DNA from: Wurfbainia villosa
Taxonomy: Eukaryota > Streptophyta > Magnoliopsida > Zingiberales > Zingiberaceae
Direction: 5' to 3'
Length of the DNA stretch: 64,000 nt
Assembly (NCBI GenBank): GCA_025175895.1
Contig: CM045989.1
Location: forward strand, 127,671,272-127,735,271
Within the stretch, counting starts at the first letter, position 1; each line of letters starts with the position of its first letter. Made by a program: the position numbers and the translations under genes. Shown piece by piece: positions 1 to 12,060 of this stretch. Below the pieces are notes generated by a model. The model searched no databases, was not told the DNA's origin, and was given only the letters and a program-made list of their open reading frames with translations.

Positions 1-170
1 CTTAGGAAGAAGAAGAAGAACTCCTCCACTTGTTGCCGCCCACCCATAGCTCCCAAAACCCTAGCCACCCAAACCTAATCCTAAACCAACTAGGATTCCT
101 AGCCTCCAAAGGAAGAAAACCCTAATCCCCTTAATTCATCATCCATCTTGCCGCCCACTTTATGATCTCT

Positions 171-178
171 ATTTATAA
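171..178 (-). promoter_or_regulatory. U3 TATA box of element B 3' LTR
   Basis: The plus-strand ATTTATA at 171-177 reads TATAAAT on the sense strand. It lies just downstream, in the sense direction, of the 27-bp tandem repeats. The same box is at 26377-26383 in the other LTR. Confidence 0.6.
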
Positions 179-191
179 AGTTGGGCTCAAG

Positions 192-345
192 CCATGATTT
201 AATCTCCTCCATTGGTTCTAGGGATTTAATCTCAACCGTCGGATCTAGAGATTTAATCTCAACCGTCGGATCTAGAGATTTAATCTCTACCTTTGGCTCT
301 AGAGTTTTGTTTTCATCCATTGGATCTAAGCTTCATGAGGTGTTA
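192..345 (-). repeat. 27-bp tandem repeat in U3 of element B
   Basis: About five imperfect 27-bp units, each with the core ACCGTCGGATCTAGAG followed by ATTTAATCTC. The unit length is a multiple of three, so long open frames appear on both strands; they are not genes. The array sits immediately upstream of the sense-strand TATA box. Homologous arrays occur at 26398-26545, 40030-40195, 46735-46890 and 53400-53555. Confidence 0.8.
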
Positions 346-755
346 ATAGGCTACATTAGGGACCATGAAGAGGAGTTGGATCTTGTCCACCCATGGATCA
401 AGACCACATAAAGTCCGATCCATTAATGATAATCCAATCCACTAAAGGATTATCATTGATCTACCTCACCAACCACCATATGATAATATGGGCTCCATAT
501 ATTATTTGTACATTTTCTCCCCTTGTTTAAGATCTTGAATGTTCGTCGATTAATTAATTTACTGATCATTAATTAATCAACATCTAACTCCTTGAGTAGT
601 ACCACTCAATCTTTTCATGATGTCGGACCAAGTCCACCTGTAGGGTTTACATGATGAACCTTATGAGCTCCTCAAGGGAACATCATCATCCTAATATATA
701 GGACACGGTTTCCTCGTATAATCAACATCACTCCATATAAATAATATCATCTCTC

Positions 756-2945
756 TGTTGGGTTTCCGGCACCGCGGCGTGTGTGTGTTCGATCATGTTT
801 CGTAAACATGAGCACAGCGGAAGCAATTAAAAATAATAAATCTATATTTATTACAACACACACAACACACGCATGCATATTACAACAAGTGTAGACATAA
901 CCGTAAATTAAAATTTGCAATACAAGGAAATTAAACTACGTTATACCTTTCGTATGACGTGTAGCGGGAACGGCATCAACCGGAACGATTCTCGTAAGAA
1001 TCGTCTCTATCCGTATCCACGCCGAGCTCCTCGGGATGACTTCTCTAAGTCACGAGCTTCGTCTTCGTACGGGTTACTAGCCTCGTGTTGAAGACGACGT
1101 GATCGAGAGATGATCACGATCCGAATCCAAATTCGGATCCTCAAACGAGTTCTCAAAACTCGCTTCTCCGGAGAGGTATTCGTCAACCAATTGACGAATC
1201 CTTCGTCCCCCACCTCAGAGGATTACCGGAGATCAAATCCCCGGTAAGTTAGCCGCTGTCGGAGCACTAACCGTCGTCCAAACGACGCTCCGACGAGAGG
1301 AGGAGAAGCTGTCCAGAAAACTGGACAGCTTGGTGGAGGATATAGGCGCCGGCCAACCAAGGAAAGAAAAGCCTCACCTTGATGCCAAACCTATAGGGGA
1401 TCACCGGAGGGTCGCCGGAGGTTCACCGGCGGAAGCATGGTCGCCGGCAAGGAGCTGGACAGCGGCACCACAAGCTGGGCGGCAACAATATGTTGGGCGG
1501 CTACAACTTGTTGGGCGGCAACAACTTCATTAGGGTTTTGGATTAGGGTTTAAGCCCTATTTTATAGAGAACTAATTCTCTTAATGGTTAATGGATCATA
1601 TCCATAAAGCCCGTTAACCCGCTCCATTAAGATAAGTTAAAATAAACCAAACCATGATGGTTTATTTTAAGTTAAAACGAACCGAACCAACCTTTGGATC
1701 ATTCGTTTAATATAAACCAAACCCTTTGGTTTATTCTCATCCATTGGATTAGAACCAAACCATTTTGGTCCATCCATTATGTCTTCATAAGACACGGCCC
1801 ATCTACGCTTCCATTGCGACTGAAACAATTTCATGCTCGCTTTATGTTTGGTCCAACCAAACATAGTTTCTCTCGGTCTGAGAATCCCATTCTCAAGCTC
1901 GTTTTAAATCCTTTGGATTACACTCGTTTTGCGTGTGACCAAATAGGTTCTCGGTTTATGTTGGCCGTCTATAATTAACCATTAATTATAGAACGATCAT
2001 GAGTGGCACCTAGTAGTACATCATGATCCCCAATTAACCGAAAAGATCAACGGTTGATCGAGAACTATTTCTGAAACCCTTCAGCAGCTCGAATGAATCG
2101 TGCCCCATTCCCTTCACTCATCTTATACCCACTTGGTTCAGGACATGGTCTATTGTATCAGTCCCCACTAGGCTGACTACGTCACACCTAGCCCAAGTAT
2201 CATTTCCTTGTCCTACGGATTCTAGTTACTCCACATCTATCGAAGAGTACTTTACTCTAAACATGTAATGCTTTGGCCAAAGACTTTAGTAACAATCCGA
2301 CGAGAGGCCATGGGTATACATCTCCTCGCAAGGAGTGGTGAATCCTTTATAGGCTATTCAAACACCTTCGATCACTTCGACTTATACCCAATCATCCCGG
2401 GTCCACATCTCCTCGGAGATGTTTGCTTAAGATGTCAAAGCATAAGTCTCCATGATCAAGATGACTTGAATACCGCAAGTCAAAGGAACATCGCACTTAA
2501 GCCACAGTAAGAACTTCATTGACATATCTATATATGCAGAGAACCATATGAAGTCTTACTACGGTCACTCCAATGAACTAGTTACCATAACTAGCATCCA
2601 CGATTAACTCGGACATCACAATGTCTCGGCCCGGTGAGAATCAGCTTGGATACACCAAGGAGTATACCTCATGCTAGTCTCGGCGAATTGATGGTGTCCA
2701 AATCCATCAATTCATCGACTAGGATAATTCGATACATCACAATTACACATGTAGAGATACTCACTAGTTGTGATCCAATCACAAATTCTCTCATCGTGAA
2801 TCGTATCGTGGACATTCGATAAATGAGTTTAAGATCCAATCAAATACATTAAACATGTATACTCAAATAGTGAATCTTCATTTATCATATAAATGGTTCA
2901 TACATAAGGCGATTGCCTTAGGACATCTCTCATATATTACTAACA
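756..2945 (-). repeat. Element C 3' LTR
   Basis: A 2190-bp LTR matching 7942-10065. It ends at ACTAACA (2945), where a minus-strand purine-rich tract begins. A TATA box on the sense strand lies at about 1559-1566 (CTCTATAAAATAGG when read on minus). Confidence 0.92.
1637..1670. repeat. Perfect 13-bp inverted repeat in C/D LTRs
   Basis: Arms TTAAAATAAACCA (1637-1649) and TGGTTTATTTTAA (1658-1670) enclose an 8-base loop, about 75 bp upstream of the TATA box in the sense direction. The same arms occur in D at 16023-16035 and 16044-16056. Confidence 0.8.
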
Positions 2946-2960
2946 GACTCCCACTTGGCC
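2946..2960 (-). other. Polypurine tract of element C
   Basis: On the minus strand this reads GGCCAAGTGGGAGTC directly before the 3' LTR. The identical tract lies at 21907-21921 in D. It would prime plus-strand DNA synthesis. Confidence 0.75.
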
Positions 2961-2965
2961 TAATG

Positions 2966-4545
2966 TCAATCGCTACGGTATCCAATACCATAAGCTCTAA
3001 CATGACCCTCAAACTTACTTTGAGGTAATGCTTTAGTCAAAGGATCCGCTAAGTTCCTTTCAGTGGGAATTTTCTCGATTTGTATTTCGTTCCTACTTAT
3101 GATCTCTCTCGATAAGATGATAGCGTGAAGCACATGTTTGGATCATTGATGAGACCACATCAAGTTCATAGATGAACTACTTGATCCAAACCGCCTTCCT
3201 TCTTTAAAGTCGCAACGATTCTCGCGATCCGCTATAGTGTCAAGCTTGGAACCTTTCCAACTTATTGCGCCTCCATTCTAGGTGAATACATACGGACTAA
3301 GACATGGAATCATCCTGTATGCGGATCCGCATCCGTATACCCACGTATCACCATGTACCCTTCTCCATATATTAGGAACGCATCCTTAGTTCTTCTCAAG
3401 CACTTAAGGATCGTCTTATACCACCCAATGATCCATTCTGGATCGGTGAGTATCTGCTCGTGACACTCGGAGCATACGATACATCGGGCCTCGTACATAA
3501 CATAGCATACATGATAGATCCTATTGCGGATGCATAGGGAATCTTACTCATGCAAATCCTCTCGTCATCTGTGCGCGGACACATAGACTTCGAAAGGTGT
3601 ACCCCATGCCTGATGGGTAAGAAACCTTTCTTGGATTCTGACATGCTAAACCTCTTTAGCACTCGGTCTATATATGTAGACTGCGAAAGACCAAGCAACT
3701 GTTTCGATCTATCTCTATAGATCTTAATCCCGAGGATGTAGGTTGCTTCTCCTAGGTCTTTCATGGAGAATGTCTTGGATAACCAAACCTTCACTGACTG
3801 TAAGATTGAAACATCGTTTCCTATAAATAGTATGTCATCGACATACAATACTAGGAATACGACTGCACTCCCACTAACCTTCTTGTACACACAAGGTTCG
3901 TCTGGATTTTGTGAGAAATCAAACTTTTTGATTGTCTCATCAAAACGGATATTCCAGCTCCTGGATGCTTGCTTCAATCCATAAATGGATCGTCGCAACT
4001 TGCATACCTTGGTTTTATCAACCGATGTGAAACCCTCAGGCTGTATCATATACACGTCCTCGAGCAAGTTTCCATTAAGGAAATTTGTTTTTCACATCCA
4101 TCTGCCATATCTCATAATCATAATGAGCCGCTATGGCCAGGAGCATCCGAATGGATTTAAGCATAGCTACAGGCGAATAGGTTTCGTCATAATCAACACC
4201 TTGCTTTTGACGATATCCTTTCGCCACCAATCTAGCCTTATAGGTAATCACATTACCATCCATGTCGGTTTTCTTCTTGAAAACCCACTTGCACCCTATA
4301 GGCTTTATGCCTTCAGGTGGGTCAACCAAGTTCCAAACTTGGTTTTCGTACATGGAATCCATTTCCGACTTCATGGCACCAAGCCACTTATCCCTTTCTG
4401 AACTTGTCAGCACTTCTTCATAACTGGTAGGCTCCTCATCATCAATGAGTAACACGTCGTTCGATTCACTTACGAGAAATCCATATCTCTCAGGAATATT
4501 GCGTGTTCTACCAGATCTACGAAGATGTGGTGTTACAATAGGTCA
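2966..4545 (-). pseudogene. Element C pol, reverse transcriptase and RNase H part (broken)
   Basis: The RT half of a copia polyprotein, which would copy element RNA into DNA inside virus-like particles. Visible are the fingers (GCKWVFKKK, then YKARLVAKG), the palm start (DYEIWQMDVK) and the catalytic YVDD at 3834-3845. RNase H ends with ERNLADPLTKALP and then GYRSD before a TGA at 2966-2968. Breaks: a stop at 4543-4545 where D has glycine, a frameshift near 4075 just after QMDVK, another near 3450, and a deleted, scrambled RNase H core at about 3020-3310. The YVDD and the C-terminal tail identify it clearly; it cannot make active enzyme as sequenced. Confidence 0.9.
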
Positions 4546-6018
4546 AGCTGATTGCTCATCACTATGAGTTGTCGGCTGTTGTGCTTCACCAGGTATCTCA
4601 TCAATGTCTATTTGAGTCTCTCGAGCCTCCTCAAGCTCGATGACACTCCCACTGTTTTCTTGCAAGAGAAACTCTTTCTCTAGAAACACAGCATGCCTTG
4701 AAACAAACACCTTTTGTTCCACAGGATGATAGAATTGGTAACCCCTTGTTTCCTTAGGGTAGACATTTATCAGACTTAGCATCCAATTTGTCTGATACAG
4801 TCCGCTTCACATAAGCAGGACAACCCCATATCTTCAAGTAAGATACATGAGGTTTCTTACTAGCCCATATCTCATATGGAGTAGTAGAGACTACCTTGGT
4901 AGGCATTCTGTTCAACAAGTAAACAGCTGTCTGAAGTGCATAACCCCAAAAGGACTTGGGAAGAGTCGCATGATTCATCATTGACCTGACCATGTCCAAC
5001 AAGGTCCGATTACGCCTCTCAGATACACCATTATGCTGTGGTGTATAGGGCGGAGTCCATTGAGACAATATGCCATTGTCTCTTAGATAATCAAGAAACT
5101 CTTGACTTAAGTATTCACCACCTCGATCCGATCGAAGTATTTTAATACTTTTGTCATGTTGTTTCTCTACTTCATTTCTGAATTCTTTGAACCTTTCAAA
5201 GGCTTCAGACTTGTGTTTCATCAAGAACACATACCCAAACCGTGAGTGATCATCGGTGAAGGTGATGAAGTAGCTATAGCCTCCTAAAGCTTGAGTTGAC
5301 ATGGGTCCACATACATCAGTATGTACTAGACCTAGTAACTCTCCCACTCGTTCACCTTTTCCAGTAAAAGGTAACTTAGTCATCTTGCCTTTTAAGCATG
5401 ATTCACATGTATCGTATGAATCCAATTCAAACGATTCCAGAATTCCACATCGGTGTAATTCGGACATGCGTTTCTTGCTTATATGGCCAAGACGACAATG
5501 CCACATATAGGAGTCCATTTGATTATCCTTTCGAGCACGCGTGTTGCTCGCTTCGATATTGAAGATGTCACTGGATACGTCCAACGTATAAATGCCATTA
5601 CTCAAAGTTCCAGTTCCATAAAGTACGCCATTCAAAGTTATATAACAACAATTGTTACTAAACGTTAAATGGAAACCATTTCTATTTAAGCAGGAAATAG
5701 AAACAATGTTCTTTATTAGAGAAGGAACATAATAGCAATTGTCCAGTTCCAAGACTAGTTCACTAGGGAGCTTCAGCAAATAAGTTCCGATGGCGACCGC
5801 AGCAACCTTTGCTCCATTGCCAACTCGCAAATTTGACTCCCCTCTGACAAGTCTTCTTCTATTCCTTAGCCCCTGTATGTCATTACATATATGTGAGCTA
5901 CACCCAGTATCCAATACCCAAGTGTCTAAGGAAATAGAATGACAATCAATAACGAAGATACCTGAAGAGGATGGGGCATCGGATGCCTTCTTCTTCTTCA
6001 TGGACTCAAGATAAATCT
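4546..6018 (-). pseudogene. Element C pol, protease and integrase part (broken)
   Basis: One long frame (4754-6001) holds the aspartic protease motif WVLDTGCSSHICN, the integrase zinc region (HCRLGH, then CESCLKGK) and the catalytic core with Asp in HTDVCGPM, Asp in RSDRGGEY and Glu in GVSERRNRTLL, followed by FWGYALQTAVYLLNRMP. These would process the polyprotein and insert the cDNA. After SDKC a frameshift near 4760 moves reading to a second frame (4543-4782, PKETRGYQFYHP). D has 8 more bases at this point, so C carries a short deletion. The protease and integrase catalytic residues themselves appear intact. Confidence 0.92.
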
Positions 6019-6019
6019 T

Positions 6020-6774
6020 GCAGTTTCTTCGCCAGTGGCCTTCCTTGCCACAATGATGGCAAGTGCCCTTTTACGCTGGTTCCGCCTTCTTTGCCTTTTT
6101 CTTTCCTTTCTTCTGTTCTTTTGCCTTCCTCTTAGAACCTTTCTTTGAGGAATCAACTAACAGAACCGCCTTCTCCTCATGCTTCACAGAAGGCTCCACA
6201 GTCTTCAGCATATTGAGGAGCTCGGGAATGGTGGATTCCAATTTGTTCATCCGATAGTTCATCACAAATTGTGAGAAACTCTTGGGCAAACAATGCAGAA
6301 TTAAGTCAATACTTAACTCATGATCCATCACAAAACCGAGGGTAACTAGCCGCTCGATGTACCCGTTCATCTTTAGCACAGATGTACTTCTGCACCTTCT
6401 TGCATCTTCGTAGTGAAGAGGAGCCTAGAGACCTCGAACCTTTCGGATCTCGCTTGCTCATCGAACAACTCATGAAGATGGAAGGCCATAGTATTAGCAT
6501 CCATATGCTCATGCTGCTTTTGCAGCTCAGGTACCATCGCCGCTAGCATGATGCAACTCGCCAGCTCAGAATCTGCCACATGTTTCTGATAGACCAACAT
6601 TTGGTCTGGAGTTGCATCGTCCTTAGGACGGTCAGGAAGAGGCTCTTCAAGGACATATGCAAGCTTTTCCGCCTTGAGAACAATTCTCAGGTTTCTAAGC
6701 CAGTCCAGGAAGTTAGGCCCAGTCAGTTTGTTCGAATCCAAAATAGTGCGCAAATTCAAAGACGTCATGATCAA
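6020..6774 (-). pseudogene. Element C gag (broken)
   Basis: Capsid/nucleocapsid precursor that would package element RNA. It starts MIMTSLNLRTILDSNKL at 6774 and continues with GPNFLDWLRNLRIVLKAEK, a copia Gag hallmark. A frameshift near 6375 moves to the frame of 6071-6379, which has a lysine-rich tail (KKGSKRKAKEQKKGKKK). A TAA at 6068-6070 interrupts just before a complete CCHC zinc knuckle (CHHCGKEGHWRRNC, 6020-6061). In D the matching codon is glutamine, so the stop is secondary. Gag leads directly into protease, as in a single copia ORF. Confidence 0.88.
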
Positions 6775-6779
6775 TTTAT

Positions 6780-7941
6780 TGACCTAGAAATACAAAACGA
6801 GCATATATGAGAAAATGATTTTAAAATGCATCAATATACATTTATAAATCCCATTCATTTTTCGAATTTAAAAAACCCTTAAAATCACTTCGGGAGATCA
6901 TAAGTCCATCTCCGAATGGGCTGATATCCATCATAGATAAGAACAACCTTGGAGTGAGTCCAACAAGCCATTCTTAGCTATGATGGTGGGTATCAAGTAT
7001 ACCGATTACATATCATGTATATGTAACTATCACAATGTGCTATCAACTAATTGAATGTTTGCACATACATTGGGTTGTTAACACATTAACAAGTATGCAT
7101 CATATGCATAGCACCCAACTTCACCTCTCTTCACATCGACCTTGGAGTGAGTCCAACAAATCGATGCTCCAAGTTAAAGCCGACCCATTAATCGCGAAAT
7201 AGTTTTAATATGGTTAGAGCGCATTCAACCAATTAGCCCAGCTTGGAGAGAGTCCAACAACCAAAGCTAACGATTGACCTCGACTCTTACCATATTAGAG
7301 TTAAACTATTCCAATGATTTGAACATGTTGGGTTGAGTCGGGCTTGGAGTGAGTCCAACAACCCAAACAAGAAACAGAACTCTGGTTCTAACCATATTAA
7401 TGGAAGGTGTAGGCTTTAATATTGAGTTAGGGTTTTATGTCTCATCCTCTTTGCATGCAAATAACTATTATCTACATGGCATGGCATACATGGCATACAT
7501 CTACATGTCACGACACGCATGGCATAATGTTATGCATCTAATGCAATTACATGACATACAATTATGTCATGTATATAATTTCCTTATATGTCATAACTAT
7601 TTATGGAAATAAAATATGTTTAAGATTTGATTCTCCAAATCAAATCATAATTAAATTAGGAAACAAATTTCCAAATCTAATCACATATTTTATTCATGGA
7701 TTATTGATTAAGGAAAATGAATCTAATCAAATATTTTATTTATGGAAAATATCAATTTCCATAAATACTTCCAACTTTCCAAAAGTGGAAGATTTCCATA
7801 AATACTTCTAGACTTTCCAAAATTGAAAAATTTCCATAAATACTTCTAAATTTCCAAAATTAGAAAATTTCCAGAAATACATTATGACTATCGCAAAACC
7901 ATTTTACGATTATGTCGAAACACAACCCGGGCTCGATACCA
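6780..7941 (-). other. Element C 5' leader with repeated hairpins
   Basis: Untranslated leader between the primer site and gag, about 1.16 kb. Four copies of CTTGGAGTGAGTCCAACAA or close variants lie at 6948-6966, 7141-7159, 7242-7260 and 7343-7361; on the sense strand each can fold as TTGGA-loop-TCCAA. About three 41-bp imperfect units based on TTTCCATAAATACTTC lie at 7755-7880. The rest is AT-rich with no credible ORF. Confidence 0.75.
7926..7941 (-). other. Primer binding site of element C
   Basis: On minus it reads TGGTATCGAGCCCGGG, next to the 5' LTR. It matches the Met-initiator tRNA site TGGTATCAGAGCC except for one missing A. D and E share the same gap. Confidence 0.65.
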
Positions 7942-10065
7942 TCAAGGTTTCCTAAGACCATGTGTGTGTGTGTTCGATCATGTTTCGTAAACATGAGCAC
8001 AGCGGAAGCAATTAAAAATAATAAATCTATATTTATTACAACACACACAACACACGCATGCTATTACAACAAGTGTAGACATAACCGTAAATTAAAATTT
8101 GCAATAAAAGGAAATTAAACTACGTTATACCTTCCGTATGACGTGTAGCGGGAACGGCATCAACCGGAACGATCCTCGTAAGAATCGTCTCTATCCGTAT
8201 CCACGCCGAGCTCCTCGGGATGACTTCGCTAAGTCACGAGCTTCGTCTTCGTATGGGTTACTAGCCTCGTGTTGAAGACGACGTGATCGAGAGATGATCA
8301 CGATCCGAATCCAAATTCGGATCCTAAAACGAGTTCTCAAAACTCGCTTCTCCGGAGAGGTATTCGTCAACCGATTGACGAATCCTTCATCGTCCACCTC
8401 AGAGGATTACCGGAGATCAAATCCCCGGTAAGTTAGCCGCTGTCGGAGCACTAACCGCCGCCCAAACGACGCCCGACGAGGAGAGAAGCTGTCCAGAAAA
8501 CTGGACAGCTTGGTGGAGGATATAGGCGCCGCCAACCAAGGAAAGAAAAGCCTCACCTTGATGCCAAACCTATAGGTTGGGCGGCAACAACAGGGTTGGG
8601 CGCCACAACTTGTCACCAAGGCTACAAGGCGGCAACAACTTCATTAGGGTTTTTGGATTAGGCTTAATTATCCCTTAAGCCCTTTATAGAGAACTAATTC
8701 TCTTAATGGTTAATGGATCATATCCATAAAGCCCGCTAACCCGCCTCCATTAAGATAAGTTAAAATAAACCAAACCATGATGGTTTATTTTAAGTTAAAA
8801 CGAACCTAACCAACCTTTGGTTCATTCGCTTAATATAAACCAAACCCTTTGGTTTATTCTCATCCATTGGATTAGAACCAAACCATTTTGGTCCATCCAT
8901 TATGTCTTCATAAGACACGCCCATCCACGCCCATTGCATCAAACAATTTCATGCTCGCTTATGTTTGGTCCAACCAAACATAGTTTCTCTCGGTCCGAGA
9001 ATCCCATTCTCAAGCTCGCTTTAAATCCTTTGATTACACTCTGCGTGCGGTGACCAAATAGGTTCTCGGTTTATGTTGGCCGCCTATAATTAACCATTAA
9101 TTATAGAACGATCATGAGTGGCACCTAGTAGTACATCATGATCCCCAATTAACCGAAAAGATCAACGCTTGATCCGTAACTATTTCAAACCCTTCAAGAG
9201 CTCGAATGAATCGTGCCCCATTCCCTTCACTCATCTTATACCCACTTGGTTCGTGACATGGTCTATTGTGTCGGGCCTCACTAGGCGACTACGCCACACC
9301 TAGCCCAAGTATCATTTCCTCGCCCTACGGATTCTAGTTACTCCACATGTATCAAGAGTACCTTACTCTAAACATGTAATGCTTTGGCCAAAGACTTTAG
9401 TAACAATCCGACGAGAGGCCATGGGTATACATCTCCTCGCAAGGAGTGGTGAATCCTTTATAGGCTATTCAAACACCTTCGATCACTTCGACTTATACCC
9501 AATCATCCTGGGTCCACATCTCCTTAGAGATGTTTGCTTAAGATGTCAAAGCATAAGTCTCCATGATCAAGATGACTTGAATACCGCAAGTCAAAGGAAC
9601 ATCGCACTTAAGCCACAGTAAGAACTTCATTGACATATCTATATATGCAGAGAACCATATGAAGTCTTACTACCGTCACTCCAATGAACTAGTTACCATA
9701 ACTAGCATCCACGATTAACTCCGGACATCACAATGTCTCCAGCCAGTGAGAATCAGCTGCTTGGATACACCAAGGAGTATACCTCATGCTAGTCTCGACA
9801 GAATTGATGGTGTCCAAATCCATCAATTCATCGACTAGGGATAATTCCGATACATCACAATTACACATGTAGAGATACTCACTAGTTGTGATCCAATCAC
9901 AAATTCTCTCATGCTGTGAATCGTATCGTGGACATTCAAGAAATGAGTTTAAGATCCAATCAAATACATTAAACATGTATACTCAAATAGTGAATCTTCA
10001 TTTATCATATAAATGGTTCATACATAAGGCGATTGCCTTAGGACATCTCTCATATATTACTAACA
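7942..10065 (-). repeat. Element C 5' LTR
   Basis: Matches 756-2945 over its length and ends ACTAACA before the right CTCTC. The inner end is altered (TCAAGGTTTCC where TGTTGGGTTTCC is expected), so its start is accurate only to a few bases. The sense TATA box is at 8683-8689 (CTCTATAAAGGG on minus). Confidence 0.88.
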
Positions 10066-10070
10066 CTCTC

Positions 10071-10547
10071 AACTTACCGAGCCTATTGATTTAATCTATA
10101 AATCTCGCCCATTGGTAAATCAAAGAGATGAATACTAAGTATATGTGCCCATTATTATATCGGGATTAAGAGCATGTACATAATAATATCTGAGGTCCGA
10201 TTCGATTATGTAGTCAGCAATAAATCGAATCACCTCTAAGTCGGTCCTGCTCAATACACTCAAAGTGCACTAGTGTGATTCTATGGTCAAGACAAACAAA
10301 TACCAAATCACACTACAACCATTCCAATGGTTTGTCCAAAGTCATCTCGGTTGTGAGCCTTTACTTATACTTTTCAAGGAGCTGATAACATGATCTCTCA
10401 TGTGACACAACACACCATGTTATCTACAATGTAAAGTATTAGACAATATGCATAACCATAAAAATATGCAAATAATGATCATATGATTCTTATTTCAAAA
10501 TAAAGATGTTCATACAAAAGATAGACTTTTCAGTATACATCCCTACA
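10071..10547 (-). repeat. Element B 3' LTR, second part
   Basis: Continuation of the LTR interrupted at 755, matching 26964-27438 and ending CCCTACA. The minus-strand purine tract (AAGTGGGATAT) follows at 10548-10558. Confidence 0.9.
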
Positions 10548-10585
10548 ATATCCCACTTATACTAAAAGACTATGCTGTCCTCATA

Positions 10586-12060
10586 CTACCATACATCTGA
10601 TTCCCCTTCCCTCCACATGCTTATCAAAGCTCTCAAGAGAAGGGCCTTAGTGAAAGGGTCTACCAGGTCTTCCTCTAATGCAATCTAGGCGACAGCAACT
10701 TCTACCTCCATTACGATTTCTCGTATCATGTGGTACTTGCGCTCTATGTGTTTACTTGCCTTATGGGCTCGTGTTTCCTTCGAGTTTGCAACTGCACCAT
10801 TATTATCACAATAAATAGTGATAGTACTGGGCAAACTAGGAATCACATCCAAGTCCATCAGGAAGTTCCTGAGTCACACAGCTTCTTTGGGTGCCTCTGA
10901 GGCTGCCATATACTCAGCTTCCATGGTAGAGTCCGCCACGCATTTCTGCTTGACACTCCTCCATACAATGGCTCCACCTCCCAAAGTAAACACAAAACCT
11001 GAGGTAGACTTACTGCTATCCCTATCATATTGGAAGTCGGAATCCGTGTAACCCATAGGGAATAATTGGTCTGGTCGGTAAACTAGCATATAATCCCTAG
11101 TCCTTTTCAGGTACTTCAATATATGTTTTACCGTAGTCCAATGTTTCTGTCTTGGATTACTCTGATATCTACTGATCATGCCCACAGCAAAGCAGATATC
11201 GGGTCTCGTACATAGCATCGCATACATGAGGCTTCCTATTGTCGAAGCAAAAGGAACCACCTTCATCTCCTCTATCTCCTCAGATGTTTTAGGACACATC
11301 TCCTTAGATAAAGGAACTCCATGCCTGAAAAGTAGAAAACCTTTCTTGAGTTATGCATGCTAAAATGATCCATAATCGTGTCTATGTATGAAGCTTGGGA
11401 TAAGCACAACATCCTTTTCCTGCGATCCCTTATAACCTTGATCCCAAGGATGTGTCCCACCTCTCCCAAGTCCTTCATATCAAACTATTTGGACAACCAT
11501 ACCCTTACGCCCGATAACACTTTGATATTGTTGCCAATCACCAAAATGTTATCTACGTATAGTATAAGAAATACCACTACGTTTCCGTCACATCTCTTGT
11601 ATACACAAGACTAATCCGGACTTTGAATAAATCCATAAGACTGGATTACCTCATCAAAGCGGATGTTTCCAAGACCTCGAAGCTTGCTTCAATCCATAAA
11701 TGGACCGATTAATCTTACACACAAGATGCTCCTTTCCTTTAGAAATAAATCTCTCTGGTTGCTTCATATAGATGTTTTCCTCAAGACTTCCATTAAGGAA
11801 AGTTGTCTTGACATCCATCTGCCACACCTCATAATCCATATGAGCTGCTATGCATAAGAGCTCCCAGACCTGACTTGAATCCATAGATTCAATCTCAGTA
11901 TTCATTGCACTTTGCCAAGATGCTGCATCTATATCTTGGATTGCCTCATCGTATGTCCAGGGATCAGGTTCATGTTCGCCAGGGACCAAATCAGAAGATT
12001 CACCCAAGAACATGAATCTTTGAGGTTGTCTAACAACCCTCCCACTACAATGAGGTATCT
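10586..12060 (-). pseudogene. Element B pol, RT and RNase H part (deleted and broken)
   Basis: Copia RT/RNase H remnant. Readable pieces are DMDVK-type palm sequence (YEVWQMDVKTTFLNGS), RSIYGLKQASRSW, MKDLGEVGHILGIKV, MLCTRPDICFAVGM, and the RNase H segment MGYTDSDFQYDRDSSKSTSG with CVADSTMEAEYMA. Three defects stand out. About 63 residues of RT fingers are missing, because SSQVWEL joins directly to LCIAAHMDYE near 11860. The catalytic box reads YVDN, not YVDD (11548-11559). Frameshifts occur near 11280, 11480 and 11655. The stop after SDVW at 10586-10588 ends pol. Element A has the identical fingers deletion. Confidence 0.88.

Larger units (their letters stand above)
1..755 (-). repeat. Element B 3' LTR, first part
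   Basis: Bases 1-755 match 26205-26957 in the other B LTR almost base for base, including the 27-bp repeats. The match stops at 755 where element C begins and resumes at 10071. CTCTC at 751-755 is the left copy of C's target duplication. Confidence 0.9.
756..10065 (-). mobile_element. Element C: Ty1/copia retrotransposon, Angela/BARE-like, full length
   Basis: A 9310-bp element starting TGTTGGGTTTCC and ending ACTAACA, flanked by the 5-bp target duplication CTCTC (751-755 and 10066-10070) inside the 3' LTR of element B. Gag, protease, integrase, RT and RNase H remnants all read on minus. LTRs are 756-2945 and about 7942-10065. The integrase (HTDVCGPMST, then FTDDHSRFGYV) resembles the BARE-1/Angela group as I recall it. 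Frameshifts and stops in gag and pol make it non-functional as sequenced. D is a second copy of this family. Confidence 0.93.

Noticed and set aside
99..411. Repeat-rich ORFs on both strands (VEIKSLDPT and ISTVGSRDL repeats)
   Set aside because: They are translations of 27-bp tandem repeats in an LTR; open in several frames only because 27 is divisible by three.
2634..2822. Short ORFs within C and D LTRs, such as 62-94 residue frames
   Set aside because: They recur only because the LTRs are repeated; none has a motif, and frames differ between copies.
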